Of a stretch of DNA of 64,000 nucleotides, positions 50,254 through 59,551 are shown piece by piece. This stretch comes from Oscillospiraceae bacterium (lineage in GTDB: Bacteria; Bacillota; Clostridia; Oscillospirales; Ruminococcaceae), in NCBI GenBank assembly GCA_030539275.1, contig JAUNSK010000001.1, positions 178,932-242,931 of the forward strand, given 5' to 3'. The notes under the pieces were generated by a model that saw only the letters and a list, made by a program, of their open reading frames with translations, did no database searches and had not been told where the DNA came from. Position 1 is the stretch's first letter, and every line of letters starts with the position of its first letter. The position numbers and the translations under genes were made by a program.

Positions 50254-52236
50254 TTATGCATTGACTATCTTATAGTAAACCTTTGCAGTCAGTATATAAA
50301 CTACTGCGTAAATAACTGCGAATGAGAGGAAAGTAAGTGCTGAGCATCCGGCAAAGAGCGGAATGTTATAGAGACCGAAGAGTGAAAGAAGCTTTGTAAT
50401 CATCTTGAATGATGCTAAAATATGAAGTGCAGCAATTATCAGAGGCATAAAGAATACTGTAAGTACCTGTGATCCGATCGACTGCTTGACCTCAGTTTTG
50501 CTCATTCCTACGTTTTGCATTACATGATATCTTTCCTTGTCATCATAGCCCTCTGAAATCTGCTTATAGTAAATGATCAGAACGGCTGCCATTGTGAAGA
50601 GCAGTCCGAGGAATACTCCGAGGAACAGGAAGCATCCGTAGATTGAATAAAATGAATCTCTGTTGGCTTCTCTGCATTCACCGTTAAATGATTCCAGACC
50701 ACCAAGTGCATTTTGCAGAGTTTTGAATGCATCAACTGTGCTGCCATTCGGATTTTTCAGGTTAAATTCAATGTAATGCTCCATCGGACTGGAACTGTCT
50801 CCATATATGTTTTTCTGCTCATTAAATATCGTACGAAGTGTACTGTCATCGGCAACTACGATATAATGAAGGTTAAAGTCATAGCCGCTGTAGTTGCTGT
50901 TCATGAAATCGCTGTCAAGTTTTTTAGTAACAGTATATCTCTGATCAAAAAGAACAAATGATGAGCCGATGGATTTTCCGCTTTCATACATGAGCACATC
51001 GCTGCCTGTAAGAGTTTCGCTGTTTCCGGTGAGTCTGTTGTATTCATCGGCTGTAACGAGTACAAGAATATGAACATCTGAACCGGTCATTTCATTTGAC
51101 GGGGTAGTACTCAGTACGTCACCCTGTTTTCCTGTTATAAATGAAAGATAGGAGTAATCTTTAAAATCAGTTAATGTGTATGCGTTTTTATCTGCCGTAT
51201 CTTTTATTATATTTACTATTTTTTCCGGATCCGGTGCATCATTCAGATCGTAGTATTGTTCAAAGTTCATGTCTGTAGGGTATCTGTTCATCAGGGTATC
51301 TTCTGCGCCAATATAAAGACATACTGTAGTTGATACCATTACAAGGACCATTGTGGACAGAACACATATATTAGCAAGACCTACGGCATTCTGTTTCATT
51401 CTGTAGAGCATGCCTGAGACTGATGTGAAATGGCTTGTTTTATAGTAGTACTTCTTGTTTTTCTTAAGAAGCTTGAGAATAGCAATAGACCCGGTTGTAA
51501 AAATAAGATATGTTCCTATTATAACAAGTACAACTGCAAGGAAGAAGAGGAGAAGGGCATCAAGCGGTGAATCTGTAATGATTGCGATCGCGTATCCGGT
51601 TGAGATGCATGCAAAGCCGATGAGTGTCATGATGATCTTTGTTTTAGGTTCTTTTTCACCAACACTTGAGCCGTTGAGCAGTTCGATCGGATTTGAGAGC
51701 TTGATCCTTGCAAAGTCTGAAAGAAGTGTAAGAAGAGAAATTACTGCGAAAAGCACAAGCGTTATCAGTACACTGATGCCTGGAATCTCAAATCTTATTC
51801 CGGAATCAAAGTGCAGGATCTTTTCAAGGATCAGGATAATAAGCTTGTTGAAAAGAATTCCGCAGCCGAGGCCGCACGCAAGTCCTGCAGCAGATGTGAT
51901 CGCAGTTTCAAGAAAGAGCATTTTTGCAAGATGTTTTTTCTCCATACCGAGAATGTTGTAAAGACCAAGTTCCTTTTTACGTCTTTTCATCAGAAAGCTG
52001 TGAGTATAGAAAAGAAAGATCACGGAAAAAATGCCTATGACTATCGTTCCAAGATTCATTATAGTAGTCATGCTCTGTGCATCAGGCATCGTTGATATAC
52101 GTGAATTGTTTGAGATAGCACTCATAATATAGAACATTGAGATAGTTCCGACATAAGTCAGAAGGTAAGGAAAATAGAATTTGCCGTTTTTCTTTATGTT
52201 TGTAACAGCAAGCTTAGGATAGAAGAGTTTACTCAT
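50254..52236 (-). CDS. Bce-type ABC transporter permease (peptide antibiotic resistance)
   Basis: A 660-residue protein. I take the ATG at 52236 (MSKLFYPKLA), which overlaps the ATPase stop by 8 nt; a start at 52245 adds three residues. It has ten predicted membrane helices in a 1+3+...+4 arrangement with one extracellular domain of ~200 residues (~310-510) between helices 7 and 8, as in BceB. The region 'FLMKRRKKELGLYNILGMEKKHL' is the FtsX/BceB cytoplasmic motif. With the ATPase it removes cell-wall-targeting peptides (bacitracin, lantibiotics, defensins) from lipid II-cycle intermediates and signals to the histidine kinase. The specific peptide is unknown. Confidence 0.9.
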   Translation of the reverse strand: MSKLFYPKLAVTNIKKNGKFYFPYLLTYVGTISMFYIMSAISNNSRISTMPDAQSMTTIMNLGTIVIGIFSVIFLFYTHSFLMKRRKKELGLYNILGMEKKHLAKMLFLETAITSAAGLACGLGCGILFNKLIILILEKILHFDSGIRFEIPGISVLITLVLFAVISLLTLLSDFARIKLSNPIELLNGSSVGEKEPKTKIIMTLIGFACISTGYAIAIITDSPLDALLLFFLAVVLVIIGTYLIFTTGSIAILKLLKKNKKYYYKTSHFTSVSGMLYRMKQNAVGLANICVLSTMVLVMVSTTVCLYIGAEDTLMNRYPTDMNFEQYYDLNDAPDPEKIVNIIKDTADKNAYTLTDFKDYSYLSFITGKQGDVLSTTPSNEMTGSDVHILVLVTADEYNRLTGNSETLTGSDVLMYESGKSIGSSFVLFDQRYTVTKKLDSDFMNSNYSGYDFNLHYIVVADDSTLRTIFNEQKNIYGDSSSPMEHYIEFNLKNPNGSTVDAFKTLQNALGGLESFNGECREANRDSFYSIYGCFLFLGVFLGLLFTMAAVLIIYYKQISEGYDDKERYHVMQNVGMSKTEVKQSIGSQVLTVFFMPLIIAALHILASFKMITKLLSLFGLYNIPLFAGCSALTFLSFAVIYAVVYILTAKVYYKIVNA

Positions 52237-52996
52237 TTTTATCACCGCCTGTAGCTATAAGTGTCAGAGTATCAGAGATCCTGCCGAACATTTCATCATT
52301 TGTCATGTTTGCTTTATATAACTGGTGGAATACCGTTCCGTCCTTGATGAAAAGAACACGGCTTGCGTGACTTGCGGCTTTAGTGGAGTGAGTAACCATC
52401 AGTATAGTCTGACCGCTTTTGTTTATCTCTGAGAAAAGTTTTAGCAGACCATCTGTTGCATGTGAATCAAGAGCACCGGTCGGTTCATCGGCAAGAATGA
52501 GCTGAGGATCAGTTATAAGTGCACGCGCAACAGCAGCACGCTGTTTCTGTCCTCCTGATACTTCATACGGGAACTTGGCCAGAAGCTCAGTTATTCCGAG
52601 TTTTTTTGCTATCGGCGCAAGCTTTGATTCCATTGAGTTATAGTCAGCGCCTGACAGAACCAGTGGGAGAAAAATATTGTCTCTGAGTGAAAATGTATCA
52701 AGCAGATTAAAATCCTGAAAAACGAATCCGAGATTATTTCTGCGGAATGAAGAGATCTCCTTTTCGCTGATATTTGTTATGCGTTTGCCGCTCAGAAGAA
52801 TTTCACCGCTTGTTGGTTTGTCAAGAGCAGCGAGCATGTTTAGCAGAGTTGTTTTTCCGGAACCGCTCTCACCCATTATTGCTACATATTCACCTTTTTC
52901 AACTGAGAATGAGACATCTGTCAGTGCCTGTACATGGGCACCTCCGAATCTTGTTGTGTATGTTTTCCTGAGATTGTTTACTTCAAGCAGTGTCAT
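52229..52996 (-). CDS. Bce-type ABC transporter ATP-binding protein
   Basis: A 255-residue protein after AAAGGAGTCGG. Walker A 'MGESGSGKTTLLN', Q-loop 'FVFQDFNLLDTFSL', signature 'EVSGGQKQRAAVARAL', Walker B 'LILADEPTGALDSH' and the H-loop 'TILMVTHSTKAAS' are all intact, with the MacB/BceA subfamily features. It powers the permease encoded immediately downstream and overlapping by 8 nt. Its promoter region carries an inverted repeat that matches the kind bound by BceR-type response regulators. Confidence 0.93.
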   Translation of the reverse strand: MTLLEVNNLRKTYTTRFGGAHVQALTDVSFSVEKGEYVAIMGESGSGKTTLLNMLAALDKPTSGEILLSGKRITNISEKEISSFRRNNLGFVFQDFNLLDTFSLRDNIFLPLVLSGADYNSMESKLAPIAKKLGITELLAKFPYEVSGGQKQRAAVARALITDPQLILADEPTGALDSHATDGLLKLFSEINKSGQTILMVTHSTKAASHASRVLFIKDGTVFHQLYKANMTNDEMFGRISDTLTLIATGGDKNE

Positions 52997-53032
52997 TTTT
53001 ACCGACTCCTTTTTTGTTTTTATTGTATCTTT

Positions 53033-53038
53033 ATTATA
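53033..53038 (-). promoter_or_regulatory. -10 box of Bce-type transporter promoter
   Basis: TATAAT on the minus strand, about 40 nt before the ATPase start. No good -35 is seen, as expected for a promoter activated by a response regulator. Confidence 0.55.
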
Positions 53039-53040
53039 GC

Positions 53041-53088
53041 AAAACGGGGAAATGTTCTGCCATCGAAAAGGCTTACATTTCCCCGTTT
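53041..53088 (-). terminator. Hairpin between kinase and transporter genes
   Basis: AAACGGGGAAATG pairs with CATTTCCCCGTTT (13 bp) around a ~22-nt loop, followed on the minus strand by TTGCTATAAT. It could end the regulator-kinase transcript just before the transporter promoter. Confidence 0.65.
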
Positions 53089-53089
53089 A

Positions 53090-53109
53090 ACCTTACAATT
53101 ATGTAAGGT
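53090..53109 (-). promoter_or_regulatory. Inverted repeat, likely response-regulator site
   Basis: ACCTTACAATTATGTAAGGT is a near-perfect palindrome; its core TTACA-ATTA-TGTAA fits the TnACA-N4-TGTAA sites that I recall for BceR-type regulators. It lies ~55 nt upstream of the transporter -10. Confidence 0.7.
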
Positions 53110-53131
53110 GCACTGTAAGTTTGGCGAAATA

Positions 53132-54127
53132 TTAATAGATCACTGTGCTGTCAAGATCGATAATCACACATGTTCCATGCTCAGGCTGTGATTCTATACG
53201 GATAGAATGTCCGAGCTTTTTAATTATCCGGCTGCACAGATAAAGTCCGATTCCGGTGGATTTTTTATCGAGACGTCCGTTGTAGCCTGTATAACCGTTT
53301 TCAAATACACGAGGCAGATCTTCAGCAGATATTCCGATACCGGTGTCTGTTATGGTAAGAACGCTGTTTTCATCCGCGCTGATCGTGATCTTCCCTTTTA
53401 AAGTGTATTTGAGTGAATTTGAAAGGATCTGTTCTATAACAAACAGAAGCCACTTTTCGTCTGTAAGAACCGTGAGTCCTGATTCGCTGTATTCAAGGCT
53501 TATTTTTTTGCGGATAAACAGCTTTGCATATTTTCGCACTGCCTGTTTGATTATTTCATCAAGGCTGCAGCGTGCAATCACGAAGTCAGTTGCTGTGCTG
53601 CTTATCCTCAGGTAGGACAGGACCATTTCAACATATTCCTCTATCTTGAAAAGCTGTGCCTCGATCTCATGGCTGTCATGTGTCTGGTCGCTCTGTAAAA
53701 GAAGTCTCATGGCAGCGATCGGAGTCTTGATCTGATGTACCCACATGGTATAATACTCAGTCATATTTTTTCTTTCGGTATCGGCCGACGAGATCGAGTC
53801 AAGATTTGCTTCATACAGGATATTTATAAGCTGCTGATAATCCTTTTCAAGGAGCTTGTCTGCCGGCGGCAGATTCTGCGTCCCGAGTATTATCTCATTT
53901 CTCAGGTTTTCAAGAGTCCTGTGCTTGAGATAAAACTTTCGAAGGCCTAGACTAAGAAAAATGATCCCGGCAAATGCGCATAAAATAAATGAATAAATTA
54001 CAGCATCAATATCTGCATTACTGAAAAAAAATACAGTCAGAAATATCAGAGTAAAGATAATAAAAATAATTATGGTTCTCAGGTTTGATCTGAAATATTG
54101 TGCTGCAGCAGATAAAAATGTCTTCAT
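53132..54127 (-). CDS. Intramembrane-sensing histidine kinase, BceS-like
   Basis: A 331-residue protein. Two membrane helices (~17-35 and ~40-60) are joined by only a few residues, so there is no extracellular sensor; this is the intramembrane-sensing class. The H-box is 'TMWVHQIKTPIAAMRLLLQ' (His near 137), followed by the N-box 'FVIEQILSNSLKYTLKG', G1 'LTITDTGIGISAEDL' and G2 'STGIGLYLCSRIIKKLG'. Such kinases detect peptide antibiotics through the state of the partner ABC transporter, here encoded downstream. The gene starts 3 nt after the response regulator stop. Confidence 0.92.
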   Translation of the reverse strand: MKTFLSAAAQYFRSNLRTIIIFIIFTLIFLTVFFFSNADIDAVIYSFILCAFAGIIFLSLGLRKFYLKHRTLENLRNEIILGTQNLPPADKLLEKDYQQLINILYEANLDSISSADTERKNMTEYYTMWVHQIKTPIAAMRLLLQSDQTHDSHEIEAQLFKIEEYVEMVLSYLRISSTATDFVIARCSLDEIIKQAVRKYAKLFIRKKISLEYSESGLTVLTDEKWLLFVIEQILSNSLKYTLKGKITISADENSVLTITDTGIGISAEDLPRVFENGYTGYNGRLDKKSTGIGLYLCSRIIKKLGHSIRIESQPEHGTCVIIDLDSTVIY

Positions 54128-54130
54128 ACT

Positions 54131-54802
54131 CTACTCCACTATATATCCTATTCCTTTTTTCGTTGTGATAAAATCCTTAAGCCCTGCACTCTCAAGCTTT
54201 TTCCTGAGTCTTGTTACATTTACCGTAAGGGTGTTGTCATCAATAAAGCAGTCTGTTTCCCAGAGCTTTGTCATGATGGTATCACGCGATACAGTACGGC
54301 CCTTTTCGGACAGAAGAGTTAATAATATTCTGTATTCATTTTTTGAAAGTGGAATGGTTTCATCTTTGAACTTAAGTGTGTTGTCAGATGTATTGAGAAC
54401 CGCTCCTTTATGTTCTATTATATTTGTCTGACCGCTGAAGGCGTATGTACGTCTCAGCATAGCCTGAACTTTTGCAGTCAGAACATCAAGATCAAATGGT
54501 TTTGCTATAAAATCATCAGCTCCCATATTCATTGCCATTACTATGTTCATATTGTCAGCAGCACTTGATATGAATACGACCGGTATCTTTGAGATCTTAC
54601 GGATCTCAGTGCACCAGTGGTAACCGTTAAAAAAGGGAAGAGTTATATCGAGAAGAACAAGCTGTGGGTCAAACTGAGCAAACTCAGGGATAATATTTTT
54701 AAAATCCTGAACGCACAACGCTTCACAGTCCCAGGTTTCTATATGTTTTTTCACAGCTCCTGCAATAACAAGATCGTCTTCTACTATCAAAATCCTATAC
54801 AT
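54131..54802 (-). CDS. OmpR-family response regulator, BceR-like
   Basis: A 223-residue protein. The receiver domain (~1-115) has the acidic pair in 'ILIVEDDLVIAG', phosphorylated Asp in 'LVLLDITLPFFNGY' (near 51), Ser in 'PVVFISSAAD' and Lys in 'FIAKPFDLDVLTAKVQA'. The winged-helix DNA-binding domain (~130-223) includes 'LSKNEYRILLTLLSEKGRTVSRDTIMTKLWETDCFIDDNTLTVNVTRLRKKLESAG' and ends 'TKKGIGYIVE'. It leads the four-gene module and should activate the transporter genes through the inverted repeat at 53090-53109. Confidence 0.92.
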   Translation of the reverse strand: MYRILIVEDDLVIAGAVKKHIETWDCEALCVQDFKNIIPEFAQFDPQLVLLDITLPFFNGYHWCTEIRKISKIPVVFISSAADNMNIVMAMNMGADDFIAKPFDLDVLTAKVQAMLRRTYAFSGQTNIIEHKGAVLNTSDNTLKFKDETIPLSKNEYRILLTLLSEKGRTVSRDTIMTKLWETDCFIDDNTLTVNVTRLRKKLESAGLKDFITTKKGIGYIVE

Positions 54803-54873
54803 ATGTGTCTCCTTAGAAGTTTAATTATTCTGATTATATCACATAAAAATGAGCCATGCAAATACTGTCTGAC

Positions 54874-54910
54874 AAAAAAACTGCACTTCAGTTATGAGGT
54901 GCAGTTTTAA
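54874..54910. terminator. Terminator between LRR-dockerin gene and Bce module
   Basis: AAAACTGCAC pairs with GTGCAGTTTT across a 12-nt loop, with T and A runs. On the minus strand it follows the LRR gene stop. Confidence 0.8.
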
Positions 54911-54925
54911 GGATTTAATTAAATA

Positions 54926-56914
54926 TTACTGTCCAAGCAGGATCTTTACTAAAGCGACTATATCCAGAACAGAGAAATATGTATCCTGATTTACATCACA
55001 GACAGAATCTACTTTTTCAGCCTTGTCGTTTACGATGTAGCTCTTGAGGAGGATAAGATCAAGGATGTTTACTTTTTTATCCTTGTTGATATCACCGATT
55101 TCTGTAGGCAGGGCGGTTTTTCCTGTAAGCCTGACATCTGCGGCATAGCAGGCATCTTTCCCGATCTTGTTCAGAAGTCTGAATGAAAGATAATCACCCG
55201 GCTGTGCGTCTGCCGGAATGCCGTTGAGCAGATATACTGATGTATTTTCATCAAGGTATACCAGACCGCCGTTGTCTGTATATTTTACACTGAGCATGCC
55301 TTCACGTGCCTGTGATGAAGGGTCATCAACAGCTGTGATAACCTCAGAGCCCGGAGCTATCGATTTTGAATAAAGTGAAATGACAGGTATCTCATTGATA
55401 AAGTTTTCAGGCTTGTTGAAATTTACACTGACAGTTGTCTGACCAACAGGGATCTCGTCACCGGCTACAAAGAAAAATCCGGCGTTGTTCATCGGGATCT
55501 GATCATAATTTCCTGAAGTGTCCAGAAACAGATTGCAGTGAAGTTCAGTACTGTATCCGAGACAGGTGCCGCTTGCGTTGTATGTCTGTTCAAGATTTTT
55601 TGTTGTATAAATACTCATATTGTTTCCTGAAATGACTTCATATGGTGTAAATGAAACAGTGTTTCCCTGTGAGAGACCCTTTGTACTGTCACAGATGACA
55701 AGGAGTCGTTCAGCATCTGTGCTGACCTGAATGCAGGTATCACTGTAAACTGTGTCAACGGTTCCAAAGATATATGAACCTTTGGCATCAGCATAAACAG
55801 GTTCCTTTATAGTATACAGAGAATCTGCCTTGAAGCTTGAGTTCTGCTTTATCAGAGGGGAAACTGAGTATGATGTTACAACATTGTCGGAATTGAGCTT
55901 AATGCCGTAAATATCACCGCACTTGTATTCAAGACCAGGAATATAGTATGTGTTTACCTCACTGAAAGGAACATAGTCCTTTGAGTCTACGATCTGATAG
56001 TAAATGTCATTTCCAAGAGCGATGCAGACGATATCATAGTATTCAAATGCTGAGATCTCTTCAGGCGGATCTGTTGATACAGGCGGATTGCTGAGAGAAG
56101 AAACATACTGTGCAGCATAGGAGTCCTTTACCGTATAGGCAGTAAATCCATATAATAATTTGTTGTCAGGACCGGGTTCTCCGGTTCCGCAGTAAAGAAG
56201 TGCGTCTTTTCCGATAGATGTAACGGTTTGAGGAATAGTGATGGATTTAAGACTCCAGCACATATAAAAGGCTTTATCTGAAATAGTTTTAACTTTGCTT
56301 TTGAGTACTATTGTACCAAGTGAGGTACAATTTGAAAATGCTTCGTTTTCAATACAGAGAATTTCTGCACCTAAGTCAACCTCAGTGAGTGCGCTGCAGT
56401 AACTGAAAGCGATTGAAGGAATAGTTGTCAGACCGGTACCGATTTTAACGCTCTTCAGTCCTTTGCAGAGAGAGAAGCACTGTGAACCCATTGAAGTGAC
56501 GCTGTCAGGGATAGTAATGCCGGCAAGAGATGCGCAGTCCATAAAAGCACCGTTGCTGATAGTTTTGACAGTATCGGGAATAGTTACGCTGACAAGATTA
56601 TCATTGTGAGCAAAAGCAAAGCTTCCGATGAGTGTTACTCCGCTTTCAATGACTACGCTTTTTACTGAAGATCTGTCCCAGAGTGATGATGACATATCGG
56701 TATACATAGGACCTGTTCCTGAAATAGTCATGACACCGTCATCAGATATACTGTATGTGACATCCGGTCCGCAGCTTCCCTGTGCAGCAGTTGACTGTGC
56801 GGATACTTCTGAGTCAGGCAGTATGCTGCAGTACGGGATTGCTGAACCGGATACGGCCATGGAAGCAGCGATACAAAGAGTAAATGCATATCTGGCTATT
56901 ATAGATTTTTTCAT
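54926..56914 (-). CDS. Secreted BspA-type leucine-rich-repeat protein with C-terminal dockerin
   Basis: A 662-residue protein; GAGGTTAATC precedes the ATG. Signal peptide ~1-28. Residues ~50-275 hold at least eight LRR_5 (BspA-type) repeats ('LVSVTIPDTVKTISNGAFMDCASL', 'LAGITIPDSVTSMGSQCFSLCKGL'). Residues ~285-600 are an unassigned beta-rich region. The last ~60 residues are a dockerin ('GDINKDKKVNILDLILLKSYI', 'DVNQDTYFSVLDIVALVKILL'). There is no obvious catalytic motif. BspA repeats mediate binding to proteins or surfaces, so it may be a substrate-binding or structural component of the cellulosome. Confidence 0.9.
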   Translation of the reverse strand: MKKSIIARYAFTLCIAASMAVSGSAIPYCSILPDSEVSAQSTAAQGSCGPDVTYSISDDGVMTISGTGPMYTDMSSSLWDRSSVKSVVIESGVTLIGSFAFAHNDNLVSVTIPDTVKTISNGAFMDCASLAGITIPDSVTSMGSQCFSLCKGLKSVKIGTGLTTIPSIAFSYCSALTEVDLGAEILCIENEAFSNCTSLGTIVLKSKVKTISDKAFYMCWSLKSITIPQTVTSIGKDALLYCGTGEPGPDNKLLYGFTAYTVKDSYAAQYVSSLSNPPVSTDPPEEISAFEYYDIVCIALGNDIYYQIVDSKDYVPFSEVNTYYIPGLEYKCGDIYGIKLNSDNVVTSYSVSPLIKQNSSFKADSLYTIKEPVYADAKGSYIFGTVDTVYSDTCIQVSTDAERLLVICDSTKGLSQGNTVSFTPYEVISGNNMSIYTTKNLEQTYNASGTCLGYSTELHCNLFLDTSGNYDQIPMNNAGFFFVAGDEIPVGQTTVSVNFNKPENFINEIPVISLYSKSIAPGSEVITAVDDPSSQAREGMLSVKYTDNGGLVYLDENTSVYLLNGIPADAQPGDYLSFRLLNKIGKDACYAADVRLTGKTALPTEIGDINKDKKVNILDLILLKSYIVNDKAEKVDSVCDVNQDTYFSVLDIVALVKILLGQ

Positions 56915-57095
56915 TTGATTAACCTCTTGTTCTGATATATTGATTTATTAATTGTTTAAAAGATGCGACTGAAACATAATTATTTCTTTAACATAATTAT
57001 ATCATAAATACAAGAAGCATTCAATTTGTGACTTATATATAAATTATGCGGTTTTAAACTCATATAAATATAAAAATACTATTATTGTAAAAAAG

Positions 57096-58046
57096 TTATC
57101 CGCGCTTCTCCCATATGCCTGGAACCTCGATTCCGGTTGCTTCAGCTGTACTGTCAAGAACAGCTGTTTCAGATTCAGAGAGGATAATTGTATCCAGTTT
57201 GACAAGCGACTTTGCCTGATATGGTTTTGTAACTCCTATAAGCGGTACTGTTCCTTTTGCAATAGCCCATGCAATAGCAGTCTGTGCAGTTGAAATACCG
57301 TGGCTTTCCCCGATGTTTTTAAGCTTAACGAGAAGCGGCTCGATACGTCTGAGTTTTCTTTTAGGAAAAGCAAAGCCTCTGCGTGAAAAGAACGGAAAAC
57401 CGTGTTCACCGTCAAAACGGCCTGTAAGTGCGCCCTGCTCAAGGACCATATAGGCAAAGAAAGGAACACTGTTTTCCTGACACCACCTGGTGATCCCGCT
57501 TTTTTCTGATGATCTGTAAAGAAGGCTGTAGTGGTTCTGTACTCCGGCAAGCTTGAATCCGAATCTGTTTATTATCTCCTGTGCCTTCAGGATCTGTTCC
57601 ATACTGCAGTTTGAAACGCCGATAGATCCGATTTTCTTCTGCTTGAGAAGTCTGCACATGTGTTCAATATTTTTTTCAAGATTTACAGGCATGTGGAGCC
57701 AGTATATATCAGGAATTTTTCCATGCAGACGTGATGTGCTTGCAGCAAGCATGTCCTCGATCGACTTAGGGTCAAACTTAGTGGAAGGTGTATATTTGTC
57801 AGACAGGATAATTGATTTATTTTTAATACAGTCTCCAAGGATCCTCTCGGCATTTCCCATGCCATAGACTGCAGATGTATCGATCAGATTGAAACCATTT
57901 TTATATGCTGCAGCGAACGCTTCCTTTATTGTGCTCTCATCACTTGATGTTCCGAAGATCATTTTGCTGCCGTTCATACCGCTGCCCCATGCCCATGTGC
58001 CTATTGCAACAGGTGGGATTTTAGAGTTGTTTATATAATATTTCAT
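57096..58046 (-). CDS. Aldo/keto reductase
   Basis: A 316-residue (beta/alpha)8 protein. The catalytic tetrad is visible: Asp in 'GFNLIDTSAVYGMGNAE' with Tyr in 'AVYG', Lys in 'IILSDKYTP' and His in 'IYWLHMPVN'. The NADPH-binding end has 'AIAKGTVPLIGVTKPYQAKSL'. It should reduce carbonyl compounds or sugars in the cytoplasm; the substrate is unknown. The gene is divergent from an AraC-type regulator 222 bp away, which suggests that regulator may control it, perhaps for a sugar or an aldehyde. Confidence 0.9.
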   Translation of the reverse strand: MKYYINNSKIPPVAIGTWAWGSGMNGSKMIFGTSSDESTIKEAFAAAYKNGFNLIDTSAVYGMGNAERILGDCIKNKSIILSDKYTPSTKFDPKSIEDMLAASTSRLHGKIPDIYWLHMPVNLEKNIEHMCRLLKQKKIGSIGVSNCSMEQILKAQEIINRFGFKLAGVQNHYSLLYRSSEKSGITRWCQENSVPFFAYMVLEQGALTGRFDGEHGFPFFSRRGFAFPKRKLRRIEPLLVKLKNIGESHGISTAQTAIAWAIAKGTVPLIGVTKPYQAKSLVKLDTIILSESETAVLDSTAEATGIEVPGIWEKRG

Positions 58047-58268
58047 GGTTGTTTCCCTTCATTTATTTATATTCAGACAGACTAAATTATAATAAGGTTA
58101 TTATACCCGGTAAATTAAAGATAATCTGTGTATTTTTTAATAATTAATATTGTTTGTTTAAAAAATGTATGATATAATAATATTGCATTTTTGATCGTTA
58201 ATTGTTATTAAAGTGTTAAATAATTATAACAATAATATTTAATAATATTTATAAAAAGGAGGATCTAT

Positions 58269-59159
58269 ATGGAATCAGGAGTAGAATTAAGACTGAATGT
58301 AAATGATGACAGATCAGAACGTGTACGCTATAATTGTGCAGATTTTCCGATGTATACAAGCAAATGCAGCTTTGCATCATTCTCCAGTTTTATCTTTACA
58401 GCTCACTGGCATGATGATGTGGAATTTATTTGTGTTACAAACGGAGAAATGAACTATAATGTAAATGGCCATATAGTAAATCTTAAAAAAGGTGACGGAA
58501 TATTTGTAAATTCAAGGCAGCTTCATTTCGGCTATTCGATGAGCAGTTCTGACTGTGAATATATATGCATCCTGTTTCATCCAATGCTTCTGTGTGCGAC
58601 TCCGTTTATAGAGAAAAAATATATTACATCAGTCATTACAAATACTGATTTTGAATACTTTCTTTTTTCAGACAAGGACGAAGAGGGAAGAAGGCTTACA
58701 CAGTATCTGACGGATGTTCACTTTACAAAGCAGAGCCGTTCATATTATCTGAACATCCAGAGCCTTTTTTACAGTATATGGGCTGTTCTGTATGACCAGC
58801 TTCCGGAGGAGGAAACCCATAAGCATGAGAACAGTCATCTGTCGGCACTTAAAAATATGGCGGGATATATTCAGAAAAATTACACTGAAAAGATCACTCT
58901 TGATGATATAGCCCTGAGCGGAAATGTCTGCAAAAGCAGCTGCTGCGCGGTTTTCAGGAAGTATGTTAATAAAACTCCGGTCGAATACCTTACAGATTAC
59001 AGAATAAGCAAAGCGGTTGCGCTTCTTGAGGAAACAGAGATGACTGTCACAGAAATAGCAATGGCAGTCGGCTTCGGAGGATCAAGCTATTTCACTGAGA
59101 TATTTACAAGAAAGTACGGAAGCAGTCCTACAAAGTTCAGAAATCATATAAGAAAATGA
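58269..59159 (+). CDS. AraC-family transcriptional regulator with cupin sensor
   Basis: A 296-residue protein after AAAAGGAGGATCT. The N-terminal cupin (~30-165) has 'HWHDDVEFICVTNGEMNYNVNGHIVNLKKGDGIFVNSRQLHFGYS', typical of the sugar-binding sensor. The C-terminal ~100 residues hold two helix-turn-helix motifs ('ITLDDIALSGNVCKSSCCAVFRKYVNKTPVEYLTDYRISKAVALLE', 'TVTEIAMAVGFGGSSYFTEIFTRKYGSSPTKFRN'). It probably binds a sugar or wall-derived ligand and controls nearby or distant genes. It faces away from the aldo/keto reductase gene and has its own terminator. Confidence 0.9.
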   Translation: MESGVELRLNVNDDRSERVRYNCADFPMYTSKCSFASFSSFIFTAHWHDDVEFICVTNGEMNYNVNGHIVNLKKGDGIFVNSRQLHFGYSMSSSDCEYICILFHPMLLCATPFIEKKYITSVITNTDFEYFLFSDKDEEGRRLTQYLTDVHFTKQSRSYYLNIQSLFYSIWAVLYDQLPEEETHKHENSHLSALKNMAGYIQKNYTEKITLDDIALSGNVCKSSCCAVFRKYVNKTPVEYLTDYRISKAVALLEETEMTVTEIAMAVGFGGSSYFTEIFTRKYGSSPTKFRNHIRK

Positions 59160-59205
59160 TAGTAAAGAAGTAAAGAGTTTTTGTTTATCATCTGTAAACA
59201 ATAAA

Positions 59206-59247
59206 AACAGAACCATTATGAATCAATATTTTCATAATGGTTCTGTT
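59206..59247. terminator. Terminator after AraC gene
   Basis: AACAGAACCATTATGAA pairs with TTCATAATGGTTCTGTT around a short loop; no strong T run follows, but the stem is long. It may serve the convergent small gene too. Confidence 0.7.
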
Positions 59248-59281
59248 CATGTTTTCAGATGGTTATAAATTAATTCTATGT

Positions 59282-59551
59282 TTACAATAATATTTTATCA
59301 TATATTATACTGTCAGCAATTCTGGGTACAAATTTTACATCATTATATATTTCAAAACATAAAATACGGATTTTAGTGCCTGTATCATATCCGGATTGAT
59401 TTTCTTCTATTACTATTGAGTGCTGTTTGGTGACTTTATAAAGTACTGCAGTATATGTAACCGTTCCGCCGTCTTTATAACAGGACTTTACAGGAATCAG
59501 CAAAGCTGCGGCTATTATTATCATGATAATAATCTTCTTTTTCTTATTCAT
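59282..59551 (-). CDS. Small conserved membrane-anchored or lipoprotein-like protein
   Basis: An 89-residue protein. The start at 59551 (MNKKKKIIIMIIIAA) follows AAAGGGGGT; the frame opens at 59584. An N-terminal hydrophobic segment (~6-22) is followed by 'PVKSCYKDGGTVTYTAVLYKVTKQHSIV' and ends 'RILCFEIYNDVKFVP'. The same plan, including 'YKDGGT...Y.A.LYKV' and 'G..I...EIYN', recurs in a common family of small Firmicutes proteins of unknown function. The Cys after the hydrophobic part could be a lipid-attachment site, but the lipobox is weak. Confidence 0.7.
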   Translation of the reverse strand: MNKKKKIIIMIIIAAALLIPVKSCYKDGGTVTYTAVLYKVTKQHSIVIEENQSGYDTGTKIRILCFEIYNDVKFVPRIADSIIYDKILL

